NCBI RefSeq assembly: GCF_963662735.1
Contig: NZ_OY759744.1
Coordinates: 744,001-808,000 of the forward strand
Direction: 5' to 3'
DNA: 64,000 nt
Source: an uncultured Methanoregula sp.
GTDB lineage: Archaea > Halobacteriota > Methanomicrobia > Methanomicrobiales > Methanospirillaceae
Positions 1 to 7,420 of the stretch are shown here, piece by piece. The position numbers and the translations under genes were made by a program. The notes beneath the pieces were generated by a model. It worked only from the letters and a program-made list of their open reading frames with translations. It did not search any database and was not told the DNA's origin. Positions within the stretch are counted from its first letter, which is position 1. Each line of letters starts with the position of its first letter.

Positions 1-1
1 C

Positions 2-523
2 AATGCTGATTCCGTACTCTCCACCCTTGACCAGGTCCGGGAATCGGCACAGATTTATGGAGTGAAACTACTCTGTGGCGTTGAGATTACCCATGTCCCC
101 CCCGAACAAATTGCCGGGCTTGCACGGTCGGCGAAATCGGCCGGCGCCGACATTGTGGTTGTCCACGGCGAGACCACGGTTGAACCGGTAGCAGAAGGAA
201 CGAACCGGGCTGCATGTACCTGTAAATACGTCAACGTGCTTGCTCACCCCGGGCTCATCACGCTGAAGGATGCAGAGGCGGCATTCAGGAACGGGATTGC
301 CCTTGAGATAACTTCCCGCGGGGGTCACAACCGTACAAACGGCCATGTCGCCCGCATAGCAAAGGAGGCAGGGTGCCAGCTGGTGGTGGACTCGGATGCG
401 CATGCTCCACACGATATCCTGGACAAGCGCGCGAAAAATATCGTCGCAAGAGGAGCCGGATTGAGTGAAACTGAGTGTAAACAGGTAATAACTTTAAATA
501 TCGACCAGTTGCTGTTTTCCTGA
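2..523 (+). CDS. PHP-domain metal-dependent hydrolase (5' end outside window)
   Basis: The frame is open from the window edge and ends at TGA 521-523, so only the C-terminal ~173 codons are present. The protein reads GVEITHVPP, VVVHGET, LAHPGLIT, GGHNRTNGH and VVDSDAHAPHD. These His/Asp/Glu-rich strands match the PHP (polymerase and histidinol phosphatase) fold, in which they bind the catalytic metals. PHP proteins are phosphoesterases or, in archaeal Rpp30, RNase P subunits; the substrate cannot be told from this fragment. It precedes gar1 by about 100 bp, but a separate TATA box lies between them. The family assignment is good, the specific function is unknown. Confidence 0.8.
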   Translation, partial: NADSVLSTLDQVRESAQIYGVKLLCGVEITHVPPEQIAGLARSAKSAGADIVVVHGETTVEPVAEGTNRAACTCKYVNVLAHPGLITLKDAEAAFRNGIALEITSRGGHNRTNGHVARIAKEAGCQLVVDSDAHAPHDILDKRAKNIVARGAGLSETECKQVITLNIDQLLFS

Positions 524-570
524 AATTTCTATTTATACTTTCACGCAACAGTTAAATACCGACGCGTCGC

Positions 571-580
571 ACATATATAG
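571..580 (+). promoter_or_regulatory. TATA box for gar1-tfb
   Basis: An ACATATATAG element lies about 45 bp before the gar1 start in an AT-rich stretch. It is placed to drive transcription starting near 600. This is a sequence-based prediction. Confidence 0.55.
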
Positions 581-622
581 ATTACTAAAACAATTTAGTA
601 CCATCAGATCCCAGAGGTTGTT

Positions 623-847
623 GTGAAAGTTGTTGGTCGGGCATTGAGCATTATTGGCGACCGTATGCTCATTATCCAGTGCGATGCTGCCCAGCTTCCC
701 GCATTGTACAGCGAGATAAATGACCGGCGGATGAAGCCGGTTGGCAAGATTTTGGATCTTTTCGGCAATGTAAAGGCCCCGTATGCCGCAGTGCTCTGCC
801 GGGAAAAATGCACTGTCCAGCCCAATGACAAACTCTTCACGAAGTGA
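623..847 (+). CDS. gar1: H/ACA ribonucleoprotein core protein Gar1
   Basis: This 74-aa protein has the small Gar1 beta-barrel pattern: VGRALSIIGDRMLI, then PVGKILDLFGNVKAPYA. Gar1 is a subunit of the archaeal H/ACA guide RNP, where it helps Cbf5 pseudouridylate rRNA. The chosen start is GTG at 623, preceded by GAGGTT about 5 nt upstream. It lacks the Gly/Arg-rich tails of eukaryotic Gar1, as is normal in archaea. It lies 69 bp before tfb on the same strand; a gar1-tfb pairing is common in euryarchaea, and co-transcription is likely. Confidence 0.88.
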   Translation: MKVVGRALSIIGDRMLIIQCDAAQLPALYSEINDRRMKPVGKILDLFGNVKAPYAAVLCREKCTVQPNDKLFTK

Positions 848-916
848 TCGCACTCGCGGGATACAAACGTTCCGTGCAAAAGGAACAGTCAGCAATGTGA
901 TAGCAGGTGAATGTGA

Positions 917-1921
917 ATGCAGGAAATTGAAAAATTAAAAGTTCTCCAGTCCGAGCGGGAAGCCCTCAAATCCCGTACAAAACAGAAAGAGCAGGAGAAA
1001 AAAGCAGAGAATCATACCGAAACGGTCTGTCCTGAGTGCGGGGGCAGGCAGCTCGTGCACGACTATGAGCGGGCAGAACTGGTCTGCCAGGGCTGCGGGC
1101 TTGTTATTGACGACGATTTCATAGACCGAGGCCCGGAATGGCGTGCCTTCGACCACGACCAGCGGATGAAGCGGTCCCGTGTCGGCGCCCCGATGACCTT
1201 TACGATCCACGACAAGGGTCTCTCCACCATGATCGACTGGCGCAACCGGGACTCGTACGGCAGGGCAATCTCCTCCAAGAACCGGGCCCAGCTCTACCGT
1301 CTCCGCAAGTGGCAGCGCCGGATCCGTGTCAGCAATGCAACCGAGCGTAACCTTGCATTCGCCCTTTCGGAACTGGACCGGATGGCTTCCGCACTGGGTC
1401 TCCCGCGAAACGTGCGTGAGACCGCTGCGGTCGTGTACCGTGATGCGGTCGACAAGAACCTGATCCGCGGCCGGAGTATCGAAGGTGTCGCAGCCGCAGC
1501 TCTCTACGCGGCCTGCCGGCAGTGCAGCGTGCCCCGTACCCTCGATGAGATCGCAGAAGTGTCCCGTGTCTCGAGAAAAGAGATCGGCAGGACCTACCGG
1601 TTCATCTCCCGTGAGCTGGGCTTGAAGCTCCTTCCGACCTCACCCATCGATTACGTGCCCCGGTTCTGCTCCGGCCTCACCCTCAAGGGCGAGGTCCAGA
1701 GCCGTGCCGTGGAGATCCTCCGCCAGGCCGGCGAGCGGGAACTGACCAGCGGCAGGGGCCCGACCGGTGTCGCGGCAGCAGCCATCTACATATCTTCCAT
1801 CCTTGGCGGCGAGCGGCGCACCCAGCGGGAAGTTGCAGAAGTGGCGGGAGTCACGGAAGTAACCATCCGGAACCGGTACAAGGAACTGGCAGAGAAACTC
1901 GACATCGAGATTATTCTCTAA
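917..1921 (+). CDS. tfb: Transcription initiation factor IIB (TFB)
   Basis: The protein has 334 aa. It starts with a ~30-residue charged extension, then a zinc ribbon with Cys 38, 41, 57 and 60 (CPECG and CQGCG). The B-reader/linker region contains [13 protein letters not shown], and two cyclin-like repeats cover roughly residues 130-220 and 225-325. TFB bridges TBP-bound promoter DNA and RNA polymerase. The ATG at 917 follows an AGGTGA ribosome-binding site. The length and domain order are standard, and no other tfb lies in this window. The T-run just after the stop may serve as terminator. Confidence 0.97.
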   Translation: MQEIEKLKVLQSEREALKSRTKQKEQEKKAENHTETVCPECGGRQLVHDYERAELVCQGCGLVIDDDFIDRGPEWRAFDHDQRMKRSRVGAPMTFTIHDKGLSTMIDWRNRDSYGRAISSKNRAQLYRLRKWQRRIRVSNATERNLAFALSELDRMASALGLPRNVRETAAVVYRDAVDKNLIRGRSIEGVAAAALYAACRQCSVPRTLDEIAEVSRVSRKEIGRTYRFISRELGLKLLPTSPIDYVPRFCSGLTLKGEVQSRAVEILRQAGERELTSGRGPTGVAAAAIYISSILGGERRTQREVAEVAGVTEVTIRNRYKELAEKLDIEIIL

Positions 1922-1923
1922 TC

Positions 1924-1929
1924 TTTTTT
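1924..1929 (+). terminator. Oligo-T run after tfb
   Basis: Six T residues directly follow the tfb stop codon. Archaeal intrinsic termination relies mainly on such T-runs, so this is a plausible terminator for gar1-tfb. Confidence 0.4.
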
Positions 1930-1997
1930 CCCCGGCTAAAGGGGACACCAACAACTATATTCCATCGGCTCAAAATCTATAATCCACATCAGAAGTC

Positions 1998-2069
1998 GGG
2001 CTCGTAGATCAGGGGTAGATCGCTACGTTCGCAACGTAGAGGCCGCGGGTTCAAATCCCGCCGGGTCCA
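1998..2069 (+). tRNA. tRNA-Ala (anticodon CGC)
   Basis: The sequence folds as a cloverleaf: acceptor GGGCUCG pairs with CGGGUCC (with G-U pairs), the anticodon stem CTACG/CGTAG holds loop TTCGCAA with anticodon CGC, and the T-arm loop is TTCAAAT. The discriminator base is A and CCA is not encoded. It is closely similar to the tRNA-Ala(TGC) gene 480 bp downstream. Confidence 0.93.
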
Positions 2070-2078
2070 TGCCGGATC

Positions 2079-2085
2079 TTTTTTT
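2079..2085 (+). terminator. Oligo-T run after tRNA-Ala(CGC)
   Basis: Seven T residues begin 10 nt after the tRNA end, consistent with an archaeal terminator. Confidence 0.4.
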
Positions 2086-2105
2086 AAAAGAGATGAATCG
2101 GATTG

Positions 2106-2288
2106 CTACTTCTGCAGCATTGCCTGCACTTCGCCCTCCAGGGTCGATTTCATGCGCTCAACTGCCTCGTTGAGATCACTGGTCGTTGTCACGGTAAACG
2201 AGTTGTCGCTTTTGGGATCGTGATAGTTGACGATGTATTCGATCTGCCCCTCTTTTGTTTTCTTGGGTTCAATGATCAGTTTCGCCAT
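2106..2288 (-). CDS. Small conserved-looking protein, 60 aa
   Basis: This short acidic/basic protein begins MAKLIIEPKK and predicts two beta-strands (IEYIVNYHD, FTVTTTSD) followed by a helix (LNEAVERMKSTLEGEVQAML). No family is recognised. The start is supported by a GGGAGGT ribosome-binding site about 8 nt before the ATG on the minus strand. It sits alone between two tRNA-Ala genes, transcribed against them. It has no signal peptide, membrane segment or cysteine. The good RBS and regular secondary structure suggest a real gene; its function is unknown. Confidence 0.65.
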   Translation of the reverse strand: MAKLIIEPKKTKEGQIEYIVNYHDPKSDNSFTVTTTSDLNEAVERMKSTLEGEVQAMLQK

Positions 2289-2477
2289 GTGAGAAACCTC
2301 CCGGAATGGTTGCCGGGCGTATACCTTTTTTTCTCTCCCGGGTTACAAAAGGGTTATGCATTCCGGCAAAACCTGCCCCACTGGAAAGGAAACCGGATCG
2401 GTTCGCCTGATCCCCGCGATCAGTAACAACTATAAGGAAGCCGCAGAAAAATAGTATGCCGCAAGTCCAAGCGACCA

Positions 2478-2549
2478 GGGCTCGTAGATCAGGGGTAGAT
2501 CGTCACGTTTGCAACGTGAAGGCCACGGGTTCAAATCCCGTCGAGTCCA
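2478..2549 (+). tRNA. tRNA-Ala (anticodon TGC)
   Basis: The cloverleaf has acceptor GGGCUCG/CGAGUCC, anticodon stem TCACG/CGTGA with loop TTTGCAA (anticodon TGC), and T-loop TTCAAAT. The discriminator is A and no CCA is encoded. The D-arm and first 30 nt are nearly identical to the upstream tRNA-Ala(CGC). Confidence 0.94.
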
Positions 2550-2625
2550 TTTCTCATTTTACTACCCTTTTTCCATGACCGAAGGTTATGACGGGGTCAA
2601 ATCCTGACTGGAATAGTATCACCGG

Positions 2626-2686
2626 GATCAGGATCGTGATTGAAAAACGGATCCGGATCAATCAGACTTTGATTCTGCATTTTCAA
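2626..2686. repeat. Palindromic repeat cluster, locus A
   Basis: In the convergent gap between tRNA-Ala(TGC) and the methyltransferase, positions 2626-2659 match 20661-20694 in inverted orientation at 31 of 34 bases. Next comes a CAATC..GATTC palindrome at 2659-2675, then a half-site containing AAAGCAG. The same motifs form the larger array at 20.66-21.0 kb. Confidence 0.7.
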
Positions 2687-2730
2687 AGCAGATCATGCCC
2701 GCGTTTAAAAAGAGGTACTGCTTATCCCCT

Positions 2731-3342
2731 TCACCCTTTCCTCAGCCCCGCCGCCCGGTTCACGAAGAAGAGTGACCGGCTGACCTGCAGGAACCCGGCC
2801 TCCTCTGCCAGTGCAAGGTTCTCCCGGAACTCCCTGCCTGACACGATGACCGGGGGTTCGGTATAGAAGAGTGTGCCACCCGGTTTTAGGAGAGCGGCGA
2901 TCTCCCGGAACAGCCGGGCCGGGTCCGGCACTTCGTGGACAACGAAGATGGTGAATGCCGCATCAAAGGTCCCGTTCAGGTCGGATGGCAGGTTGATGGC
3001 GTCCGGCTCGCACCGGTGCGTCCTGATCCGCGGCAGGAGTCCTTCCGGCTCCAGCTTAGTCCGCAGGATCCCAAGCATCTCCTCCTGGAGGTCAACGGAA
3101 TAGACCTGCCCGTTCTCCCCGACCCGTTTTGCAAACTCGCGGGTAAAGAACCCGGGGCCGCAACCGAAATCAAGCACGCGGTAACCGGGCTTCACGTACC
3201 GCTCCGCGAGGCGCTCCGGGTGATAGAGGAACATCCGGAAGGGCGTATCGAGATGTCCGGCACGGGATGCGGAAAAAACATCGTGGTGATGGGAACGTCT
3301 GGTTGGACGGGATGGCTCAGCGGGTTTTGCACCAGAGGTCAT
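2731..3342 (-). CDS. Class I SAM-dependent methyltransferase
   Basis: The 203-aa product contains the Rossmann-fold SAM motif I VLDFGCGPGF, motif II YSVDLQ, a DAAFTIFVVHEVPD strand-4 region and LLKPGGTLFY. This is the Methyltransf_11/25 type. The substrate is unknown; a small molecule is more likely than RNA or DNA. The reading frame stays open upstream to 3975, but that part lies antisense to the CDGSH gene and has no domain. I therefore place the start at the ATG at 3342 (MTSGAKPAEP). A later in-frame ATG (MFLYHPERL) is also possible. The palindromic repeat locus A lies immediately downstream. Confidence 0.82.
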   Translation of the reverse strand: MTSGAKPAEPSRPTRRSHHHDVFSASRAGHLDTPFRMFLYHPERLAERYVKPGYRVLDFGCGPGFFTREFAKRVGENGQVYSVDLQEEMLGILRTKLEPEGLLPRIRTHRCEPDAINLPSDLNGTFDAAFTIFVVHEVPDPARLFREIAALLKPGGTLFYTEPPVIVSGREFRENLALAEEAGFLQVSRSLFFVNRAAGLRKG

Positions 3343-3419
3343 AATGAGAAATCGGTACCCGGCAGCATAACGGTTCTGCTTTGAAAACGGGCCGGAAAGA
3401 GCCGGAGAGGCTCGTCCCC

Positions 3420-4121
3420 TCACCGCTCTATGTGGCTCCCGTCGCAGAACGGCTTGTTGTGCGATTTCCCGCACCGGCAAAGCGTTATCCGGTTCCTGAC
3501 CGTGTACGGTTTGCCGTCGGCAGACACGACCGGGATACCGCCCCGGACCCAGAGCGGCCCGTGCTCTCCCTTCGCAGGATACTCGATGACGACAATCGAT
3601 TTTTCGAGTTCCGGCTCTACTGCTTCTCCCGTCTTCCGGTCCCGGATAACGAGCCGGCCCGACGGGCAGTTGCACGCCTCTTCGATTGCCGTATCTTTTG
3701 CCTCCGGGATGTCCGACTTCTTTGTCAGGTTCCAGATCCCGCCTGCCCGCATGCAGAACCGGGCATGGACGCAAAGACCTTCGTAATCGTCCAGTTCCAG
3801 CTCCGGGCCCCGGATAACCTTCGGGTGGCGGAGATACGGTTCGCTGCCGGCAGTCTCGGTTCCGTTGAAATGGATCTTCGCGTGCGTCCCGTCGCAGAAC
3901 GGTTTGTTCTTCGAATGACCGCACCGGCACAGGGCATACTGCTCCTGCACCGGATGCCGGGTAACCTCCCTCCATTTCCTGCAGTAACCCTCGTCATCAT
4001 TGCAGATCTCCTCGGTAATGAGCGGGACTCCCCCGGACACGATATACGGCCCGTCCCTGCTGACCACGATGCGCATCCTGTCTTCGGGCGATGTATCGGA
4101 GGAAGGTTTCTGCCCGGTCAC
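3420..4121 (-). CDS. CDGSH-type iron-sulfur protein with two CDGSH motifs
   Basis: The 233-aa protein carries two CDGSH motifs, CRCGHSKNKPFCDGTH (C65, C67, C76, H80) and CRCGKSHNKPFCDGSH (C215, C217, C226, H230). Each should hold a 3Cys-1His [2Fe-2S] cluster. Between them is a Fer4_19-like segment with C117, C123, C150 and C152 (CNCPSGRL). This CDGSH/Fer4_19/CDGSH order is a known bacterial and archaeal architecture, with a presumed electron-transfer or sensing role. The start is GTG at 4121, 4 bp after the isochorismatase-like stop; an ATG at residue 16 is the alternative. The two genes probably form one transcript. Confidence 0.9.
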   Translation of the reverse strand: MTGQKPSSDTSPEDRMRIVVSRDGPYIVSGGVPLITEEICNDDEGYCRKWREVTRHPVQEQYALCRCGHSKNKPFCDGTHAKIHFNGTETAGSEPYLRHPKVIRGPELELDDYEGLCVHARFCMRAGGIWNLTKKSDIPEAKDTAIEEACNCPSGRLVIRDRKTGEAVEPELEKSIVVIEYPAKGEHGPLWVRGGIPVVSADGKPYTVRNRITLCRCGKSHNKPFCDGSHIER

Positions 4122-4125
4122 CGGA

Positions 4126-4743
4126 TCACGGCATCCCGAGCCCGATCATGGCCCCGTACTTTGAATACACTTCCTTAACCAGGTCCATGGATTTCGGGTT
4201 GCCCCAGTCATGCATCCATTCCGAAACAAGCGACTCGACGGTGATGGGAATAACACCGGCCTGCAGCATCCGTTCGATACCGTACTTGTGGGCAACGGGT
4301 GTCGAATCTCCTGCCGCGTCTACCAGCCCGTACACCTCGTATCCCTCCCTCAGCGCGTGGAGTGCCGTGTAGGCAAAGCACATGCTGGTCCAGAGCCCCG
4401 AGATCACCACTTTCTTCCGGCCGGTCTTCTTAAACGCGTTCCAGGTCTTTTCATCCTCGAACGCATCGAAGCTGGGAACCGCCCGGGCATACACTTCCTG
4501 GCCGGGAAACAGCCGGGTGATATCTGCAATGAACTCCCCGTTCCTCTGAGGGCCTATGGCCGACAGCACGACCGGGACATTCAGGATACTTGCAGCCTTT
4601 GCTGCGCAATATGCCGCATTCCGGATGATGGTCTTATCTCCCGATGCAACGCCGGCAAACATCGCCGGCTGAAAGTCAACGAGGACCAGTGCGCTGTTCT
4701 CGTCGCTCAGCAGTTCCAGTTTTCCGTCTTTTGGATTTGGCAT
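4126..4743 (-). CDS. Isochorismatase-family cysteine hydrolase
   Basis: The 205-aa protein shows the isochorismatase-like fold. The nucleophile-elbow region GLWTSMCFAYTALHAL contains Cys122, and D23 lies in ALVLVDFQPAMF. This resembles the YcaC branch of unknown substrate rather than true isochorismatases, and there are no siderophore genes nearby. A GGAGG-type RBS precedes the ATG at 4743. It is the first gene of a two-gene unit with the CDGSH protein, so it may act in redox or detoxification chemistry, but that is only inferred from context. Confidence 0.85.
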   Translation of the reverse strand: MPNPKDGKLELLSDENSALVLVDFQPAMFAGVASGDKTIIRNAAYCAAKAASILNVPVVLSAIGPQRNGEFIADITRLFPGQEVYARAVPSFDAFEDEKTWNAFKKTGRKKVVISGLWTSMCFAYTALHALREGYEVYGLVDAAGDSTPVAHKYGIERMLQAGVIPITVESLVSEWMHDWGNPKSMDLVKEVYSKYGAMIGLGMP

Positions 4744-4858
4744 TGATTTCCCTCCGGTAATTATACCTGAAATTCCCGCGGTCTTCCCTATATAGGTATG
4801 GACCGCGGCAACATTCCGGCGGTGTAATGGGGAGACCGGCTTCCACGCATGAGTAATC

Positions 4859-5680
4859 TTACCGGTTCAGCCGCCCGCAGACGATCGTCGTGTCTTTTTC
4901 GCCGGCTCCGGTACTCTCCCCGCCTTCCCAGTACAGGCCGGCCGGGTGGCCCTCCCCGTCCACCATCATGCCGAGGATGCCGGAACCAAGACCGGTCTTA
5001 TCCGAAGAACCGGTCCTTGAATCATTGCTGTGGCTGGTGCCGGTTGAGTCAAAGATCCGGACGAGCACCTCGTCGGTCCGCTTGGAGTTCACTTTCGGCT
5101 CCCCGGCAATGATCCACATGTGGCCGGTGTCGAGGGTGCTGGGCTTGAGCCAGAGGCAGACGTCTCCCGGTTTCAGGTCAGCGGGACGGGCCACGCTCGT
5201 CCACCCCGAGGCGTCCGGCTTCGTGGCGTCAAGCCGGTTGAAGTACGCAGAATACGATTCAATGGACGGGTTGAGTCCCTTTCCGATCTCCTTATAGCCG
5301 GCAGGATCTGCGTTCATCAGCACGTGATCCACAAAGCCGAGACAGTCGAACCGGTAGATCCCGGCTGTATCGTCCACGGTATAGGGCGGGTGGACGTATT
5401 CTGTAGATTTCACGTTATTGAACATACGGTACGCCTCCCTCCAGACCGGGTTATCGGATGTTACTGCCGAGAGTTGTTCCGCGATACTCAGGCGGACAAC
5501 GGTGCCGGTCGTGGGGATGGTTTTGGGTGTCCCTGCTCCTTGTGTCTGTTCCGGAGCAACTGAAACCTGGTGTGCGGGAACCGTTGTGCCCTGCGGTGCC
5601 GGGGCAGAAATGCAACCGGAGAATGCTGCGAAGATAATGAGTATCAGGAAGAGAGAAATGGCCGGGAATCGGGAGTCCAT
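4859..5680 (-). CDS. Lipoprotein with NlpC/P60-like papain-fold domain
   Basis: The 273-aa protein starts with a hydrophobic signal segment and a lipobox FSGC (Cys23), then a Pro/Thr-rich linker to about residue 65. It should therefore be exported and lipid-anchored. The C-terminal half has FDCLGFVDH (Cys113), LKPGDVCLW and TGHMWII (His187), which resembles the Cys-His arrangement of NlpC/P60 or CHAP peptidases. Methanomicrobiales lack murein, so the substrate is likely a surface protein or pseudo-peptide, if the domain is active. The peptidase assignment rests on motif spacing only. Confidence 0.6.
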   Translation of the reverse strand: MDSRFPAISLFLILIIFAAFSGCISAPAPQGTTVPAHQVSVAPEQTQGAGTPKTIPTTGTVVRLSIAEQLSAVTSDNPVWREAYRMFNNVKSTEYVHPPYTVDDTAGIYRFDCLGFVDHVLMNADPAGYKEIGKGLNPSIESYSAYFNRLDATKPDASGWTSVARPADLKPGDVCLWLKPSTLDTGHMWIIAGEPKVNSKRTDEVLVRIFDSTGTSHSNDSRTGSSDKTGLGSGILGMMVDGEGHPAGLYWEGGESTGAGEKDTTIVCGRLNR

Positions 5681-5759
5681 AAGTGGGTATTATTGCAGTA
5701 TCGTTTATACCATCCGGAAAAACGGTAACGAGAGTTAAAAAAGGGATGAACCGAAAATA

Positions 5760-7298
5760 TCAGTTCCCTGTTTTGGGCGTTTTCTCGTCTCCTTCTTCTT
5801 CCTCTCCCTCGCCCGGCTGCAGGGTTTTCATTGAGGGGAAGAGGATGACTTCCTTGATCGAGTTGTTGTTGGTGAGAAGCATCACGAGCCGGTCGATACC
5901 GATTCCGACCCCGCCGGTCGGGGGCATGCCGTAGCCGATGGCGTTGATGAAATCGTAGTCGATCATCTGGGCCTCGACATCGCCCTGCCGCCGCTTCTCG
6001 TCCTGGGCTTCGAACCGCTCTTTCTGGTCGACCGGGTCGTTGAGCTCCGAGAAGCCATTCCCCACCTCCATGCCGGCAATGAAGAGTTCGAACCGCTCAG
6101 TGAAGCCTTCCTTCTCGCGGTGGCGCTTGGCAAGCGGTGAGTTCTCGACCGGGTAGTCGTAGATGAAGGTCGGCTGGATGAGCTTCTCCTCGACGAGCCC
6201 TTCGAAGAACGCGATGAGATACTCGCGCTGGGACTGCGGCTTGTCCGGGTCGTCAATCTTATGCTCGTGGGCAAGCCTGCGGAGTTCTTCGACCGAATGG
6301 GCAAAGATATCGATCCCGCCCATCTCCTTGACCGCATCCGCCATCGAGATCTTCTTCCATGGCTTGTTGAAGTTCAGGGTGATCTCGCCGAACGGGATCT
6401 CGAGTTTGCCATGGACCGACTGGATGATGGAGGTGACAATGTTCTCAGTGAGCTCCATCATGTCCCGGAAGTCGCGGTATACCCAGTAGATCTCCACCAT
6501 CGTGAACTCGGGGTTATGGTCGGCATCAACCCCCTCGTTCCGGAAGTTCCGGGAGATCTCAAAGACCCGCTCGAATCCCCCGACCACGAGCCGTTTCAGG
6601 TACAGCTCAGGTGCGATCCGGAGGAAGAGTTTCTGGTCGAGGAAATTGTGGTAGGTGGTGAACGGCCGGGCATTTGCCCCACCATACACCGGCTGGAGGA
6701 TGGGCGTCTCGAATTCCAGGAAGCCATTGTCGTCGAGGTACCTGCGGAGGAGTGATACGATGCGGCTCCGGTTCCGGAAGGTCTGCCGGTTTTCGTCGTT
6801 CACGATCAGGTCCACGTACCGCTGGCGGTAGCGCTTCTCGATGTCTTTTAACCCGTGGAACTTCTCCGGCAGGGAACAGACCGCCTTGCAGAGGAGGGTG
6901 AAGGAATCCACCCAGATGGTGATCTCGCCCAGTTTTGTCCGGAAGACGTGCCCCTCGACACCGACAATGTCTCCCCGCTCGACATACTGGTTGAAGAGTT
7001 CGAACTGCTCCTCCCCGAGATCGTTCTTGCGGATATAGAGCTGGATCTTGCCGCTCTCGTCCCCGAGGTCGGCAAAGATCGTCTTGCCATGGTTCCGCAC
7101 GATATAGATCCTGCCCGCGGTCGATACGCTGTCAGCGCTCTTGTCGTGGGTGATATCTGCGTATTTGGTCTTGATCTCAAGGACCGTGTTCCTGCGGTCA
7201 AAGGTTGGGGGGAACATGGACAGGCCCTTCTCGCGAAGGGCATGGATCTTGTCGATCCGTGTCTGGTCAAAGAGGGTATTCTCGGTGGGGCTGGTCAT
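5760..7298 (-). CDS. lysS: Lysyl-tRNA synthetase, class II
   Basis: The 512-aa protein has an N-terminal OB-fold anticodon-binding domain (about residues 60-160, GRIYIVRNHGKTIFADLGDESG). A class II catalytic core follows: motif 1 near FLEFETPILQP, motif 2 FRNEGVDADHNPEFT, and motif 3 GIGIDRLVML. It charges tRNA-Lys. Many archaea use the unrelated class I LysRS, so the class II enzyme marks a lineage with the bacterial/eukaryotic type. The acidic C-terminal tail (GEGEEEEGDE) is a minor oddity. The gene appears monocistronic. Confidence 0.96.
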   Translation of the reverse strand: MTSPTENTLFDQTRIDKIHALREKGLSMFPPTFDRRNTVLEIKTKYADITHDKSADSVSTAGRIYIVRNHGKTIFADLGDESGKIQLYIRKNDLGEEQFELFNQYVERGDIVGVEGHVFRTKLGEITIWVDSFTLLCKAVCSLPEKFHGLKDIEKRYRQRYVDLIVNDENRQTFRNRSRIVSLLRRYLDDNGFLEFETPILQPVYGGANARPFTTYHNFLDQKLFLRIAPELYLKRLVVGGFERVFEISRNFRNEGVDADHNPEFTMVEIYWVYRDFRDMMELTENIVTSIIQSVHGKLEIPFGEITLNFNKPWKKISMADAVKEMGGIDIFAHSVEELRRLAHEHKIDDPDKPQSQREYLIAFFEGLVEEKLIQPTFIYDYPVENSPLAKRHREKEGFTERFELFIAGMEVGNGFSELNDPVDQKERFEAQDEKRRQGDVEAQMIDYDFINAIGYGMPPTGGVGIGIDRLVMLLTNNNSIKEVILFPSMKTLQPGEGEEEEGDEKTPKTGN

Positions 7299-7420
7299 AA
7301 GTAAAACACCCGGGATCTGGGGAGATATGTATCGTAATAATGCGATTCCGGATGTAATAATACCTACAGCGCCAGCGTCGGAAAAGAGAAAACAGGGCCG
7401 GGCCCTCTTACGCGCCCTTG

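Noticed and set aside
1998..2549. tRNA-linked integration site
   Set aside because: No integrase and no direct repeats of the tRNA 3' end beyond the second full tRNA gene were found.
3343..3975. Upstream extension of the methyltransferase reading frame (ORF to 3975)
   Set aside because: It lies antisense to the CDGSH gene, has a low-complexity Arg/Gly/Pro-rich translation, and the domain starts only after 3342.
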